A DNA stretch of 64,000 bases from Pseudomonas sp. AL03 (GCF_029960815.1 NZ_JASBRE010000002.1:250698-314697); one strand, 5' to 3'. Shown: positions 25,214 through 33,251, counted from the first letter of the stretch. Notes: generated by a model not told the origin, from the sequence alone. Translations and numbers: made by a program.

Positions 25214-25263
25214 ATTCAGCTCAGGTTCAGAGTGCGTTCAGGGTGAGTTCAGGGCCGGTTGAG
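25214..25263 (+). promoter_or_regulatory. five-fold PhoP-type box array upstream of the phoPQ unit
   Basis: ATTCAG at 25214, GTTCAG at 25225, 25236 and 25247, and GTTGAG at 25258 recur with exact 11-bp phase. Direct hexamer repeats one helical turn apart are typical of OmpR-family sites; PhoP boxes of related sequence control oprH-phoPQ in P. aeruginosa. TACCTA about 12 bases after the last repeat could be the -10. Confidence 0.75.
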
Positions 25264-25312
25264 TAACCTTGCCCGTACCTAAAAAGCATGCAGCGCATGA
25301 GGAAATTCCCTA

Positions 25313-25444
25313 ATGACGGGCTTTAAGAACCTGCTTCTGGCGTTTACCGTCCTGACCGCGAGTACACACAATGGCATTAAACTCCGTCAGGAAGACCTCA
25401 TGGGCCGCTACGATCGGTCCTGCCACAGCCAGTCGCCGTGTTAG
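25313..25444 (+). pseudogene. oprH: internally deleted remnant of outer-membrane protein OprH
   Basis: A 43-codon frame with a good ribosome binding site (GAGGA, 9 bases before the ATG). The first half (MTGFKNLLLAFTVLTAS) is a signal-peptide-like segment. The second half, NGIKLRQEDLMGRYD, closely resembles an internal strand of P. aeruginosa OprH that I recall as GNKLRQQNLLGSYD, about 70 residues further along in the intact protein. Everything between is gone and the frame closes at TAG soon after. Position between a PhoP-box array and phoP is exactly that of oprH. It may still be translated as a 43-residue peptide with two C-terminal cysteines, so a residual function is not excluded. Confidence 0.7.
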
Positions 25445-25525
25445 CCACCGTGAAGTGCGTGCCTTTGGGTGATGCCTTTGAGTAAGTTGTGCCTCTGGAG
25501 ATGTTGATTTGCCCGGGAGAGCGTT

Positions 25526-26203
25526 ATGAAACTGCTGGTTATCGAAGATGAAGCGCTATTGCGCCATCACCTGCAAACCCGCCTGACGGATAGCGGCCAC
25601 GTGGTCGAGTCCGTGGCCAATGCCGAGGAGGCGCTGTACCAGACCGAGCAGTTCAACCATGACCTGGCAGTGATCGACCTCGGATTGCCGGGCATGGGCG
25701 GGCTCGACCTGATTCGTCAACTGCGCTCGCGCGGCAAGACCTTCCCGATCCTGATCCTCACCGCGCGCGGCAACTGGCAGGACAAGGTCGAAGGTCTTGC
25801 CGCCGGCGCCGACGATTACGTGGTCAAGCCGTTCCAGTTCGAAGAACTCGACGCGCGCCTGAATGCCTTGCTGCGCCGCTCCAGCGGTTTCACCCAGTCG
25901 ACCATCGTCGCCGGGCCATTGCTGCTGGACCTCAACCGCAAACAGGCGTCCCTCGATGAACAACCGCTGGCGCTGACCGCGTATGAGTACCGAATCCTCG
26001 AGTACCTGATGCGTCATCACCAGCAAGTCGTGGCCAAGGACCGCTTGATGGAACAGCTCTACCCTGACGATGACGAGCGCGATCCGAACGTGATCGAAGT
26101 GCTGGTCGGTCGTCTGCGCCGCAAACTTGAAGGCCCGGCCGGCTTCAAACCGATCGATACCGTGCGTGGCCTCGGCTACCTGTTCAATGAGCGCTGCAAT
26201 TGA
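25526..26203 (+). CDS. phoP: response regulator PhoP
   Basis: 225 residues, OmpR family, the Mg2+- and cationic-peptide-responsive regulator. Receiver: IEDEALLRHHL, phospho-acceptor D in LAVIDLGLPGMGGLD, T in LILTARGNWQDKVEG, K in YVVKPFQFEEL. DNA-binding wing: LTAYEYRILEYLMRHHQQVVAKDRL, DPNVIEVLVGRLRRKLEG, GLGYLF. The paired kinase overlaps its stop by four bases. It lies 81 bases after the oprH remnant and is presumably autoactivated through the GTTCAG array at 25214. Confidence 0.92.
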   Translation: MKLLVIEDEALLRHHLQTRLTDSGHVVESVANAEEALYQTEQFNHDLAVIDLGLPGMGGLDLIRQLRSRGKTFPILILTARGNWQDKVEGLAAGADDYVVKPFQFEELDARLNALLRRSSGFTQSTIVAGPLLLDLNRKQASLDEQPLALTAYEYRILEYLMRHHQQVVAKDRLMEQLYPDDDERDPNVIEVLVGRLRRKLEGPAGFKPIDTVRGLGYLFNERCN

Positions 26204-27546
26204 TTCGTTCCCTTCGTGTCCGCTTGATGCTCGCCGCCACCCTCCTGGCGGTGCTGTTCATGCTGGCGTTGCTGCCAGCCATGCAGGGCGCGTTCAGCCT
26301 GGCGTTGCAGGATTCGATCGAGCAGCGCCTGGCGTCGGACGTCACCACGCTGATCTCCGCCGCCCGGGTGGAAAACAACCGCTTGCAGATGCCGGCGCAG
26401 TTGCCCGATGAGCGTTTCAACCTCACTGACAGCCGTTTGCTCGGCTACGTCTATGACCGCGAAGGGCACCTGGTCTGGCGTTCGAAGGGCACCCAGCAAG
26501 AAAACATCAATTACAAACCGCGTTACGACGGACGCGGTAACGAGTTTGCGAGGATCAGCGAAGCCAACGGCCAGGAGTTCTTCGCCTATGACGTCGAGGT
26601 CAAACTGCTGGGCGGCAAGAGCGCGGCGTTCAGCATCGTCGCGCTGCAACCGGTGCGGGAATACGACGACACCCTCGAAGGCCTGCGGGAAAACTTGTAT
26701 CTGGGCTTCGGCGCGGCCTTGCTGGTGTTGCTCGCGTTGCTGTGGATTGGTCTGACCTGGGGCTTGCAGGCATTGCGCCGGCTCAGCCAGGAACTGGACG
26801 AAATCGAAAGCGGCACCCGCGAAAGCCTCAGCGAACAACACCCGCGCGAACTGCTGCGCCTGACCGGCTCCCTCAACCGCTTGCTGCACAGCGAGCGCGA
26901 ACAACGCAGCCGTTATCGCGATTCCCTCGACGACCTGGCCCACAGCCTGAAAACCCCGCTGGCCGTGTTGCAAGGCGTCAGCGAAGACATGGCCCAGCGC
27001 CCGGCAGATCGCGATCAGGCCTGGGTGCTGCAATCGCAGATCGAACGCATGAGCCAGCAGATCAGCTATCAGTTGCAACGCGCCAGCCTGCGCAAAAGCG
27101 GTCTGGTGCGCCACCAAGTGCGCCTGCGCCCCGTGCTGCAAAGCCTCTGCGACACCCTGGACAAGGTCTACCGCGACAAGCGCGTGCGGGTCGCTTTCGA
27201 TTTGCCGGAACAGTGTTACGTGCCGATCGAGCAGGGCGCCTTGCTGGAAATGATGGGCAACCTGCTGGAAAACGCCTATCGCCTCTGCCTCGGCGAAGTG
27301 CGCATCAGCGTGCGTGAAAGCCTTGGCGGGGTTGAGTTGTGCGTTGAAGACGATGGGCCGGGCGTGCCACCGGGTCAGCGTGCGCGGATTCTGCAAAGGG
27401 GCGAACGGCTGGACCGGCAGCATCCGGGGCAGGGGATTGGGTTGGCGGTGGTCAAGGACATCATCGAAAGCTACAGCGCGAAGCTGACGCTGGGGGATTC
27501 GCCGATGGGTGGGGCGGCGTTTCGGATTCATTTTCCGGTGGCTTGA
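26200..27546 (+). CDS. phoQ: sensor histidine kinase PhoQ
   Basis: 448 residues with TTG start inside the phoP stop overlap. TM1 about 7-29 (LMLAATLLAVLFMLALLPAM), an acidic periplasmic PAS-like sensor of about 135 residues, TM2 about 168-188 (LGFGAALLVLLALLWIGL), HAMP, H box SLDDLAHSLKTPLAVLQ (phospho-acceptor H), N box NLLENAYRLC, G1 DDGPGVPP, G2 GQGIGLAVVKD. The kinase DLAHSLKTPL variant is typical of PhoQ. A shortened run after the G1 box (RARILQRGERLDRQHPGQG) is also as in PhoQ. A BIME follows the stop. Confidence 0.92.
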   Translation: MIRSLRVRLMLAATLLAVLFMLALLPAMQGAFSLALQDSIEQRLASDVTTLISAARVENNRLQMPAQLPDERFNLTDSRLLGYVYDREGHLVWRSKGTQQENINYKPRYDGRGNEFARISEANGQEFFAYDVEVKLLGGKSAAFSIVALQPVREYDDTLEGLRENLYLGFGAALLVLLALLWIGLTWGLQALRRLSQELDEIESGTRESLSEQHPRELLRLTGSLNRLLHSEREQRSRYRDSLDDLAHSLKTPLAVLQGVSEDMAQRPADRDQAWVLQSQIERMSQQISYQLQRASLRKSGLVRHQVRLRPVLQSLCDTLDKVYRDKRVRVAFDLPEQCYVPIEQGALLEMMGNLLENAYRLCLGEVRISVRESLGGVELCVEDDGPGVPPGQRARILQRGERLDRQHPGQGIGLAVVKDIIESYSAKLTLGDSPMGGAAFRIHFPVA

Positions 27547-27558
27547 CCGCGAGTAACC

Positions 27559-27669
27559 GATCGTTCCCACGCTCCGCGTGGGAATGCAGCCCGGGACGCT
27601 CCGCGTCCCATCTACAGCCGAACGCGGAGCGTCCGTTGAGGCATTCCCACGCGGAGCGTGGGAACGATC
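27559..27669. repeat. BIME of the GATCGTTCCCACGC family, copy 1
   Basis: Opens with GATCGTTCCCACGCTCCGCG and closes with its inverse ending GGGAACGATC; two inner inverted pairs (GGGACGCTCCGCG) lie between. Related copies flank the next gene (28371-28484) and occur at 35649-35751 and, as a half unit, 37739-37769. Confidence 0.93.
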
Positions 27670-27789
27670 ATTAAGCGGTGTTTAAAACACATCTCCAGAC
27701 ACTCACTCAAGCTACACATCCTTGCGCCGCTGCCTACGACTACGCCAGAATCCGCCGGCTTGTGCGCCTTGGGTCTGGGCTCTATCGTT

Positions 27790-28008
27790 TGCGGGTCGCT
27801 GCCAATTCAGCGTCCGGATTTGACCGTCCGATTCAATCAAGGCGTACCAGTGTCCAAGAAAAGCTTCAGGCTTTTTTGCGGTGGCTGTGCGCGGGACACC
27901 TTCGGGTGTGCCGGATACCTTGATTTCCGGTCGGTCAACCCGCGCACAGCTGCCACCTTTTCGTTTGACCGCGAACGGTGGCAGCTCCGCTAATCAAGGA
28001 GCATCACC
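27790..28008 (+). ncRNA. structured leader RNA with alternative helices, candidate cis-regulator of the DUF6124-type gene
   Basis: Complementary segments form P1, 27880-27895 with 27939-27957 (16 bp, three-base bulge), enclosing a UUCG hairpin (27896-27909) and a second hairpin (27911-27930). The 3' strand of P1 (27948-27957, AGCTGCCACC) can instead pair perfectly with 27977-27986 (GGTGGCAGCT) as P2. The end of P2 overlaps GCTCC at 27984-27988, which can pair with GGAGC at 27998-28002, the Shine-Dalgarno of the gene (P3). P2 and P3 exclude each other, as do P1 and P2. Upstream, AAAAGC/GCTTTTTT at 27859-27876 looks like a weak terminator. No known class is recognised; the ligand or trigger is unknown. 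Confidence 0.65.
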
Positions 28009-28368
28009 ATGTTCAAAGCCACGCCCAACCCTCCGGAAACCGACGACGTTTCCCCCTACGAAACCCCCGATTCCAAAATACTCAACGAAGCCGCCGACCG
28101 CGCCCTCGATTACTACCTCAACCCGGCTGCCCACATCAAAGCCCCCCCGCGCACACCCGGCACCATGTTCATCGTCAACCCGGAGCTCGATACCGAAACC
28201 CTGCTGGCCCACGCTTGCGAGTCGCTGGCCTCGGCCAATGTCATGACCATGGACCTGGCGGACCATATGGAGGGGCCGAGTCGCAATTCGCTGTTGGGTA
28301 TTGCGCAAATCATCATGCTGGGGGAGCTGGCGGTAAATCGGGCGCTGGATAACATCGACCAGCAGTAA
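28009..28368 (+). CDS. DUF6124/DUF3077-type small Pseudomonas protein
   Basis: 119 residues, starting MFKATPNPPETD and continuing with SKILNEAADRALDYYLNP, then FIVNPELDTETLLAHACESLASANVMTMDLADHMEGPSRNSLLGI and a C-terminal helix IIMLGELAVNRALDNI. It matches from memory a family found many times in fluorescent pseudomonads and of unknown function. There is no signal peptide, membrane helix or catalytic motif; it is acidic and mostly helical, so a small cytosolic protein. GGAG lies 7 bases ahead of the ATG and can be sequestered by the leader RNA. BIMEs flank the leader-gene unit on both sides. Confidence 0.8.
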   Translation: MFKATPNPPETDDVSPYETPDSKILNEAADRALDYYLNPAAHIKAPPRTPGTMFIVNPELDTETLLAHACESLASANVMTMDLADHMEGPSRNSLLGIAQIIMLGELAVNRALDNIDQQ

Positions 28369-28370
28369 CC

Positions 28371-28484
28371 GATCGTTCCCACGCTCCCGCGTGGGAATGC
28401 AGCCCGGGACGCTCTGCGTCCCTCTCGAGAGCTGGAACGCGGAGCGTTCCTTGAGGCATTCCCACGCGGAGCGTGGGAACGATC
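28371..28484. repeat. BIME of the GATCGTTCCCACGC family, copy 2
   Basis: Same architecture as 27559-27669 with small changes. With that copy it brackets the DUF6124-type gene and its leader. Confidence 0.92.
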
Positions 28485-28491
28485 ATCGGCT

Positions 28492-29490
28492 CTAGTTTTC
28501 TTGCGCGCGGTAGGCGCCCGGCGTCACCCCCGTCCACTTCTTGAACGCCCGATGAAACGCCGAAGGCTCGGAAAACCCCAGTTGCTCGGCAATCTGTTGC
28601 AACGACAGATCTGCCCGCCCCAGGTGATAAATCGCAATGTCCCTTCGCAGCTGATCCTTCAATTCCTGAAAACTCGACCCTTCTTCCCGCAAATGCCGAC
28701 GCAAGGTCTGCGGGCTGATGTGCAGGTGCGCGGCCACCGCTTCCAGGTCCGGCCAGCGTGAACTGTCGCGGCTTAGCAACCGGCGTAGTTGACTGCTCAA
28801 GCTGTCGCCATCGTCCGGGCGCGACAACAGGTCGGCGGGAGAGCGTTCGAGGAAATGTTTGAGTGTCCGTTCGTCCTGCAACAGCGCCATGTTCAAGTAG
28901 CGACTGTGAAACAGCAGGCTGCTCTGTGCCGTGGAAAACTCCAGCGGGCACGGGAACAGCAAATCGTATTCGGCGCCATGTTCCGGTCTCGGGTAGCTGA
29001 ACGTCGCCTGCTCCAGCCGAATGCGCTGGCCGATCAACCAGCTGCCGAGGCGATGCCACACCATCAACTGGCTCTCGGTGAGGAAATGGTCCGGGTCCTG
29101 GAATTTCGAATCATCCAGGCTGAGGCGGATCATTTCGTCTTCGCGGGTCAGGGTCAGACGCGGCCCCTCGGGGAACAGGCTGTAAAACAATAAGCCGCGT
29201 TGGAGTGCTTTCTCCAGACTGCGGCAGTGAATCACCGCATGGCACATCATCGCGAAGCTGCCGGTTTTACTCGGCACCGGCCCGAAACCCAGGTACTCAT
29301 CGTCCAGCGCCAGCCACAAACCCTGGATCAACCGGGTGAACTGCTCAGGTGCAATTCGTGCACGCGGTTCGTCAAGCAACTCGGGGCTGATGCCCAGTTG
29401 TTGCAACAGGAGTGAATAGTCATAACCCAACCGTCGCGCACCACCGAGGGCGGCACGGGCGAAATGACTGGCGATGGTGCGTTCGCGCAT
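28492..29490 (-). CDS. AraC-family transcriptional regulator
   Basis: 332 residues from the ATG at 29490. The N-terminal half (about 10-210) is an Arabinose_bd-type ligand domain (LGISPELLDEPRARIAPEQF, EYLGFGPVPSKTGSFAMMCH). The C-terminal part holds two helix-turn-helix motifs: AAHLHISPQTLRRHLREEG and IAEQLGFSEPSAFHRAFKKW, ending in TGVTPGAYR, the AraC signature. It is divergent from dctA. Regulators of this subgroup often control catabolic genes, but its target cannot be deduced. Confidence 0.9.
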   Translation of the reverse strand: MRERTIASHFARAALGGARRLGYDYSLLLQQLGISPELLDEPRARIAPEQFTRLIQGLWLALDDEYLGFGPVPSKTGSFAMMCHAVIHCRSLEKALQRGLLFYSLFPEGPRLTLTREDEMIRLSLDDSKFQDPDHFLTESQLMVWHRLGSWLIGQRIRLEQATFSYPRPEHGAEYDLLFPCPLEFSTAQSSLLFHSRYLNMALLQDERTLKHFLERSPADLLSRPDDGDSLSSQLRRLLSRDSSRWPDLEAVAAHLHISPQTLRRHLREEGSSFQELKDQLRRDIAIYHLGRADLSLQQIAEQLGFSEPSAFHRAFKKWTGVTPGAYRAQEN

Positions 29491-29549
29491 AAAAGGCAGA
29501 TCCGTCCATTGAACGGCGGATGGTAGCCGTGGTGGCCGACGATGAACAA

Positions 29550-29604
29550 GGCGGATATCCGCCAAATTGTAGGACGAGGTCTGGGCAATGGGCGGAAATC
29601 CGCC
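29550..29604 (+). promoter_or_regulatory. paired palindromes, probable DctD enhancer sites
   Basis: GGCGGATATCCGCC at 29550-29563 and GGCGGAAATCCGCC at 29591-29604, starts 41 bp apart (about four helical turns); a half site GGCGGA lies at 29515. They are 78-132 bases upstream of the sigma-54 promoter of dctA and resemble the tandem palindromes bound by DctD in rhizobia as I recall them. They could alternatively be operators for the AraC gene. Confidence 0.65.
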
Positions 29605-29681
29605 ACATTGCTGTCACCGGCTGGTGACAAGGAAAACCTGTAACCCTGGTGTCAGAAGGCTTGCCGGCATTTTCTCGAAGG

Positions 29682-29696
29682 TGGCACGGGGCTTGC
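29682..29696 (+). promoter_or_regulatory. sigma-54 promoter of dctA
   Basis: TGGCACGGGGCTTGC has the invariant GG and GC at -24/-12 with correct spacing. It predicts a leader of about 120 bases before dctA and RpoN/DctBD control. Confidence 0.9.
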
Positions 29697-29768
29697 GATA
29701 CAAGCCGCAGAGGTCTGCCGTCGCGCAGCTCGACAAAACAAATCCCTCCAGTGCAGGAGGGTTCGCAA

Positions 29769-29783
29769 ATGAGGTGTCGTTGA
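29769..29783 (+). other. four-codon mini-ORF in the dctA leader
   Basis: ATG AGG TGT CGT TGA, preceded at 8 bases by AGGAGG (29755-29760), the strongest Shine-Dalgarno of the leader. It ends 44 bases before the dctA start. It may tune dctA translation or be chance. Confidence 0.35.
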
Positions 29784-29827
29784 CAACAGACGGATGTTGT
29801 CGCGGGACGCTCTTGAGGAACTTTGCA

Positions 29828-31162
29828 ATGACGACTCGTCAGCCCCTGTATAAATCCCTGTACTTCCAGGTGATCGTTGCCATCGCTATCGGCATCCTGC
29901 TCGGTCACTTCTACCCGCAGACCGGTGTGGCCCTCAAGCCGCTGGGTGACGGGTTTATCAAACTGATCAAAATGGTCATCGCACCGATCATCTTCTGTAC
30001 CGTCGTCAGTGGTATCGCCGGCATGCAGAACATGAAATCGGTCGGCAAGACAGGCGGCTATGCGCTGCTGTACTTCGAAATTGTTTCCACCATTGCCTTG
30101 CTGATCGGTCTGGTCGTGGTCAACGTCGTGCAACCGGGCGCCGGCATGCACATCGACGTGACGACCCTGGACACCAGCAAAATCGCGGGCTTCATCTCGG
30201 CCGGTAAAGACCAGAGCATCATCGCCTTTGTCCTCAACGTGATCCCGAACACCATCGTCGGCGCCTTCGCCAACGGCGATATCCTGCAAGTGCTGATGTT
30301 CTCGGTGATCTTCGGTTTCGCCCTGCATCGCCTGGGTGCCTACGGCAAACCGGTGCTGGACTTCATCGATCGCTTTGCTCACGTGATGTTCAACATCATC
30401 AACATGATCATGAAGCTCGCTCCAGTCGGCGCGTTCGGTGCGATGGCCTTCACCATCGGTGCCTACGGTGTCGGCTCGCTGGTGCAGCTGGGTCAGCTGA
30501 TGATCTGCTTCTACATCACCTGCATCCTGTTTGTGGTCCTGGTACTGGGCGCCATCTGCCGCGCGCACGGTTTCAGCGTCATCAAACTGATTCGCTACAT
30601 CCGTGAAGAACTGCTGATCGTGCTGGGTACTTCCTCTTCGGAATCCGCTCTGCCACGCATGCTGATCAAGATGGAACGCCTGGGCGCGCAGAAGTCGGTT
30701 GTGGGTCTGGTGATCCCGACGGGTTACTCGTTCAACCTCGACGGTACGTCGATCTACCTGACCATGGCCGCTGTGTTCATCGCTCAGGCAACTGATACCC
30801 CAATGGACCTCACCCACCAGATCACTCTGCTGCTGGTGCTGTTGCTGTCCTCCAAAGGTGCTGCGGGCGTGACCGGCAGTGGCTTCATCGTGTTGGCGGC
30901 CACCCTGTCGGCCGTAGGTACTCTGCCGGTGGCCGGTCTGGCGCTGATCCTCGGTATCGACCGCTTCATGTCCGAAGCCCGTGCGCTGACCAACCTCGTT
31001 GGTAATGCGGTTGCGACCCTGGTCGTGGCCAAGTGGGTGAACGAGCTGGACGAAGACAAGCTGCAAGTCGAGCTGGCTTCCGGCGGTCGCGGTATCTCCG
31101 ACGAGCGTGAAGAAGACGACCTGGGTGTGGCTGAAGGGCCAACCCCAATCAACGTCAAATAA
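29828..31162 (+). CDS. dctA: C4-dicarboxylate:H+/Na+ symporter DctA
   Basis: 444 residues, DAACS (SLC1-type) inner-membrane carrier for succinate, fumarate and malate. Signatures: [23 protein letters not shown] (about 42-64), the serine-rich hairpin [13 protein letters not shown] (about 274-286), [20 protein letters not shown] (about 304-323) and [17 protein letters not shown] (about 344-360), with eight helices in total. The ATG at 29828 follows GAGGA and gives the standard N-terminus [16 protein letters not shown] sigma-54 promoter and enhancer palindromes precede it and a terminator follows. Confidence 0.96.
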   Translation: MTTRQPLYKSLYFQVIVAIAIGILLGHFYPQTGVALKPLGDGFIKLIKMVIAPIIFCTVVSGIAGMQNMKSVGKTGGYALLYFEIVSTIALLIGLVVVNVVQPGAGMHIDVTTLDTSKIAGFISAGKDQSIIAFVLNVIPNTIVGAFANGDILQVLMFSVIFGFALHRLGAYGKPVLDFIDRFAHVMFNIINMIMKLAPVGAFGAMAFTIGAYGVGSLVQLGQLMICFYITCILFVVLVLGAICRAHGFSVIKLIRYIREELLIVLGTSSSESALPRMLIKMERLGAQKSVVGLVIPTGYSFNLDGTSIYLTMAAVFIAQATDTPMDLTHQITLLLVLLLSSKGAAGVTGSGFIVLAATLSAVGTLPVAGLALILGIDRFMSEARALTNLVGNAVATLVVAKWVNELDEDKLQVELASGGRGISDEREEDDLGVAEGPTPINVK

Positions 31163-31176
31163 GACGGCTGCACTGA

Positions 31177-31203
31177 AGAAACCCGCTTCGGCGGGTTTTT
31201 TCA
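31177..31203 (+). terminator. rho-independent terminator of dctA
   Basis: AAACCCGCTTCGGCGGGTTT then T's; UUCG tetraloop hairpin 15 bases after the stop. Confidence 0.93.
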
Positions 31204-31306
31204 TGCCTGCGATTTGAGCACAACGGTCACTGCGCCTGACGCATAAGGTGATTGCTGCAATGCCAACGGCTGCCTAGTCTGAGGGCATCGTTTACGGAGA
31301 TCACCC

Positions 31307-32488
31307 ATGCTCGGTCCACTGGCATCCCTCAAGGTTCTGGATTTCTCGACACTGTTGCCGGGGCCGTTCGCCTCACTGTTGCTGGCGGACATGGGCGCCG
31401 AGGTGCTGCGCATCGAATCACCGACTCGCATGGACCTGCTGCGGGTACTGCCGCCGCATGATCAGGGTGTTTCCGCCAGTCACGCCTACCTCAATCGGAA
31501 CAAGCGCAGCCTGGCGCTGGACCTCAAGCAACCTGAGGCGCTGGAGGTGATCAAGCAGTTGCTGCAAAACTACGACATCGTGCTGGAGCAGTTCCGCCCC
31601 GGTGTGATGGAGCGTTTGGGCCTGGGTTATGACGCCTTGAAAGCGATCAATCCGAAACTGATCTACGTGTCGATCACCGGTTACGGCCAGACCGGTCCCT
31701 ACAAGGACCGCGCCGGCCACGACATCAACTACCTGGCGCTGGCGGGGCTGGCAAGCTACACCGGCCGCGCCGACAGCGGACCGCTGCCGTTGGGTATGCA
31801 AGTGGCGGATATCGCCGGTGGCTCGTTGCACGGGGTGATCGGGTTGCTGGCGGCGGTCATCGCTCGGCAGCAGTCAGGGTTGGGGCAACATCTGGATGTG
31901 AGCATGACCGACTGCGCGTTCAGCCTGAACGCCATGGCCGGTGCCGGTTATCTGGCCTGTGGTGAGGAGCCGGGGAGGGAGGATCAGATGCTCAATGGCG
32001 GCAGCTTCTACGACTATTACCGTTCGCGCGATGGGCGTTGGTTGTCGGTGGGCAGTCTGGAGCCGGCGTTCATGCAGCAACTCTGCACGGCGTTGGGTCG
32101 GCCGGAGCTGGCAGCCCAGGGCCTGTCACCCAAACCCGCCGAGCAACAGGCGCTGAAGAATGCGTTGAAGGTTGAATTCGAGAAACATGACTTTGCCGAG
32201 TTGTGCGAGCTGTTTGCCGGCGTCGATGCGTGTGTGGAGCCGGTGTTGAGCCTGGGCGAGGCGGTGCGGCATCCGCAGTTTAAGGCGCGGGAACGGGTGA
32301 CTGAAGTGCCGCGCGGGGATGGGACGAGTCAGGCGCAGATGGCGTGTCCTTTGAAGTTTTCAGAGGGGTTGCCTGAGCCACGGTTTGTCGGCGCGACGCT
32401 GGGGCAGCATACCGATCAGGTGTTGGGGGAGTTGGGGTATAGCGCTGAGCGCATCGAAGCGTTGCGGCGTGCCAAGGTGATTCTCTAG
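31307..32488 (+). CDS. CaiB/BaiF family CoA transferase (class III)
   Basis: 393 residues. Family signatures: LKVLDFSTLLPGPFASLLLADMGAEVLRIE at the N-terminus (read in two parts), NRNKRSLALDLK, YGQTGPYKDRAGHDINYLALAG with the catalytic aspartate (about residue 141), and GLLAAVIARQQSGLGQHLDVSM. Class III CoA transferases form interlocked dimers and move CoA between carboxylates; alpha-methylacyl-CoA racemases belong to the same fold and are an equally good guess for this copy. The gene is alone, with a BIME behind it, so no pathway is indicated. Confidence 0.85.
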   Translation: MLGPLASLKVLDFSTLLPGPFASLLLADMGAEVLRIESPTRMDLLRVLPPHDQGVSASHAYLNRNKRSLALDLKQPEALEVIKQLLQNYDIVLEQFRPGVMERLGLGYDALKAINPKLIYVSITGYGQTGPYKDRAGHDINYLALAGLASYTGRADSGPLPLGMQVADIAGGSLHGVIGLLAAVIARQQSGLGQHLDVSMTDCAFSLNAMAGAGYLACGEEPGREDQMLNGGSFYDYYRSRDGRWLSVGSLEPAFMQQLCTALGRPELAAQGLSPKPAEQQALKNALKVEFEKHDFAELCELFAGVDACVEPVLSLGEAVRHPQFKARERVTEVPRGDGTSQAQMACPLKFSEGLPEPRFVGATLGQHTDQVLGELGYSAERIEALRRAKVIL

Positions 32489-32503
32489 CGGCTGTACTGG
32501 CCT

Positions 32504-32569
32504 CTTCGCGGGCAAGCCTCGCTCCTACGGGGCAATGCAAGACCGTAGGAGCGAGGCTTGCCCGCGAAG
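32504..32569. repeat. REP pair (CGCGGGCAAGCCTCGCTCC type)
   Basis: Perfect 27-bp inverted repeat: 32504-32530 with 32543-32569. It sits between convergent CaiB and sprT genes. Similar core sequence, though diverged, is at 44972 and 53269. Confidence 0.93.
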
Positions 32570-32596
32570 GCGTCCTCAAAAACAGTGAAAATCTAA

Positions 32597-33091
32597 CTAC
32601 TCGACCCGCATCTCCCCGCTGAACACCAACGTACTCCGACAGCGCCGACACAAATACCGCCGCCCCTGCCTTACCAAGCCATGGCGCTGAGCCGAAAACG
32701 GGAAATCACTGCCCGCGCACGGGCATTTGTAGATGTAGCGGGTCACGCTGCGGCGTTTGACGTCGTAGGTGTGGCAGCGATTGGGCGGCAGTTCGTATAC
32801 GCCGCGCATGATCAGTTGCCACTCTTCACCGTGGGGCGCAATGCAGTCGCCGAACAGTTGATGGGCGATCAGGTGCGCGACCTCGTGGGCCACGGTTTGC
32901 TTGAGGAAGTCCTCGGTGTTTTCCCGGTACAGCTGCGGATTGAAGCGCAGCAGGTTCTCGTGCAAATGCGCGACACCGGCTTTTTGACCGCGCAGCTTGA
33001 GGCTCACCACGGGGCGTTTGAAAGGTCGTTTGAAAAAGGATTCAGCGAGTTGGTAACAGTCTTCGATGCGGGTATTGAGTTGCTCGGGCAT
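32597..33091 (-). CDS. sprT: SprT family zinc metalloprotease-like protein
   Basis: 164 residues. The SprT-like domain shows the zinc motif TVAHEVAHLIAHQLFG (HExxH-type, H and E ligands) near residues 65-80 and a third histidine region in PHGEEWQLIMRGV. The C-terminal zinc ribbon has YKCPCAGSDF and YLCRRCRSTL (two cysteine pairs). It is related to the eukaryotic Spartan protease; in bacteria the role is poorly defined. The ATG at 33091 gives the usual N-terminus. It is monocistronic. Confidence 0.9.
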   Translation of the reverse strand: MPEQLNTRIEDCYQLAESFFKRPFKRPVVSLKLRGQKAGVAHLHENLLRFNPQLYRENTEDFLKQTVAHEVAHLIAHQLFGDCIAPHGEEWQLIMRGVYELPPNRCHTYDVKRRSVTRYIYKCPCAGSDFPFSAQRHGLVRQGRRYLCRRCRSTLVFSGEMRVE

Positions 33092-33197
33092 GCTTGATGG
33101 ATCTCCAGAGACGTCGAGTATGCCGCAACCCTCGGGGCTTGCGAATCGCTCAGGCGCCGAATGGTCGTCGCTTCCTGCTCTTTCTTAGAGAGTAGAA

Positions 33198-33215
33198 GGC
33201 CGCCTTGCGGCGGCC
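33198..33215 (-). terminator. hairpin downstream of the Yip1-like gene
   Basis: GGCCGCC-GCAA-GGCGGCC on the minus strand with a weak TTCTACT tail, 37 bases after the stop. A GNRA-looped stem; the terminator role is likely but the T-tract is poor. Confidence 0.5.
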
Positions 33216-33251
33216 TGTGTTGGCAGATCTAGTTTTTTGGGTGATGTGTAA

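Noticed and set aside
27658-28246. Short plus-strand ORFs of 81-124 codons over the DUF6124-type leader
   Set aside because: They overlap each other in different frames and coincide with the paired RNA segments; no ribosome binding site or family signal.
29420-31204. 594-codon minus-strand frame opposite dctA
   Set aside because: Antisense to DctA and its sigma-54 control region; no family similarity seen.
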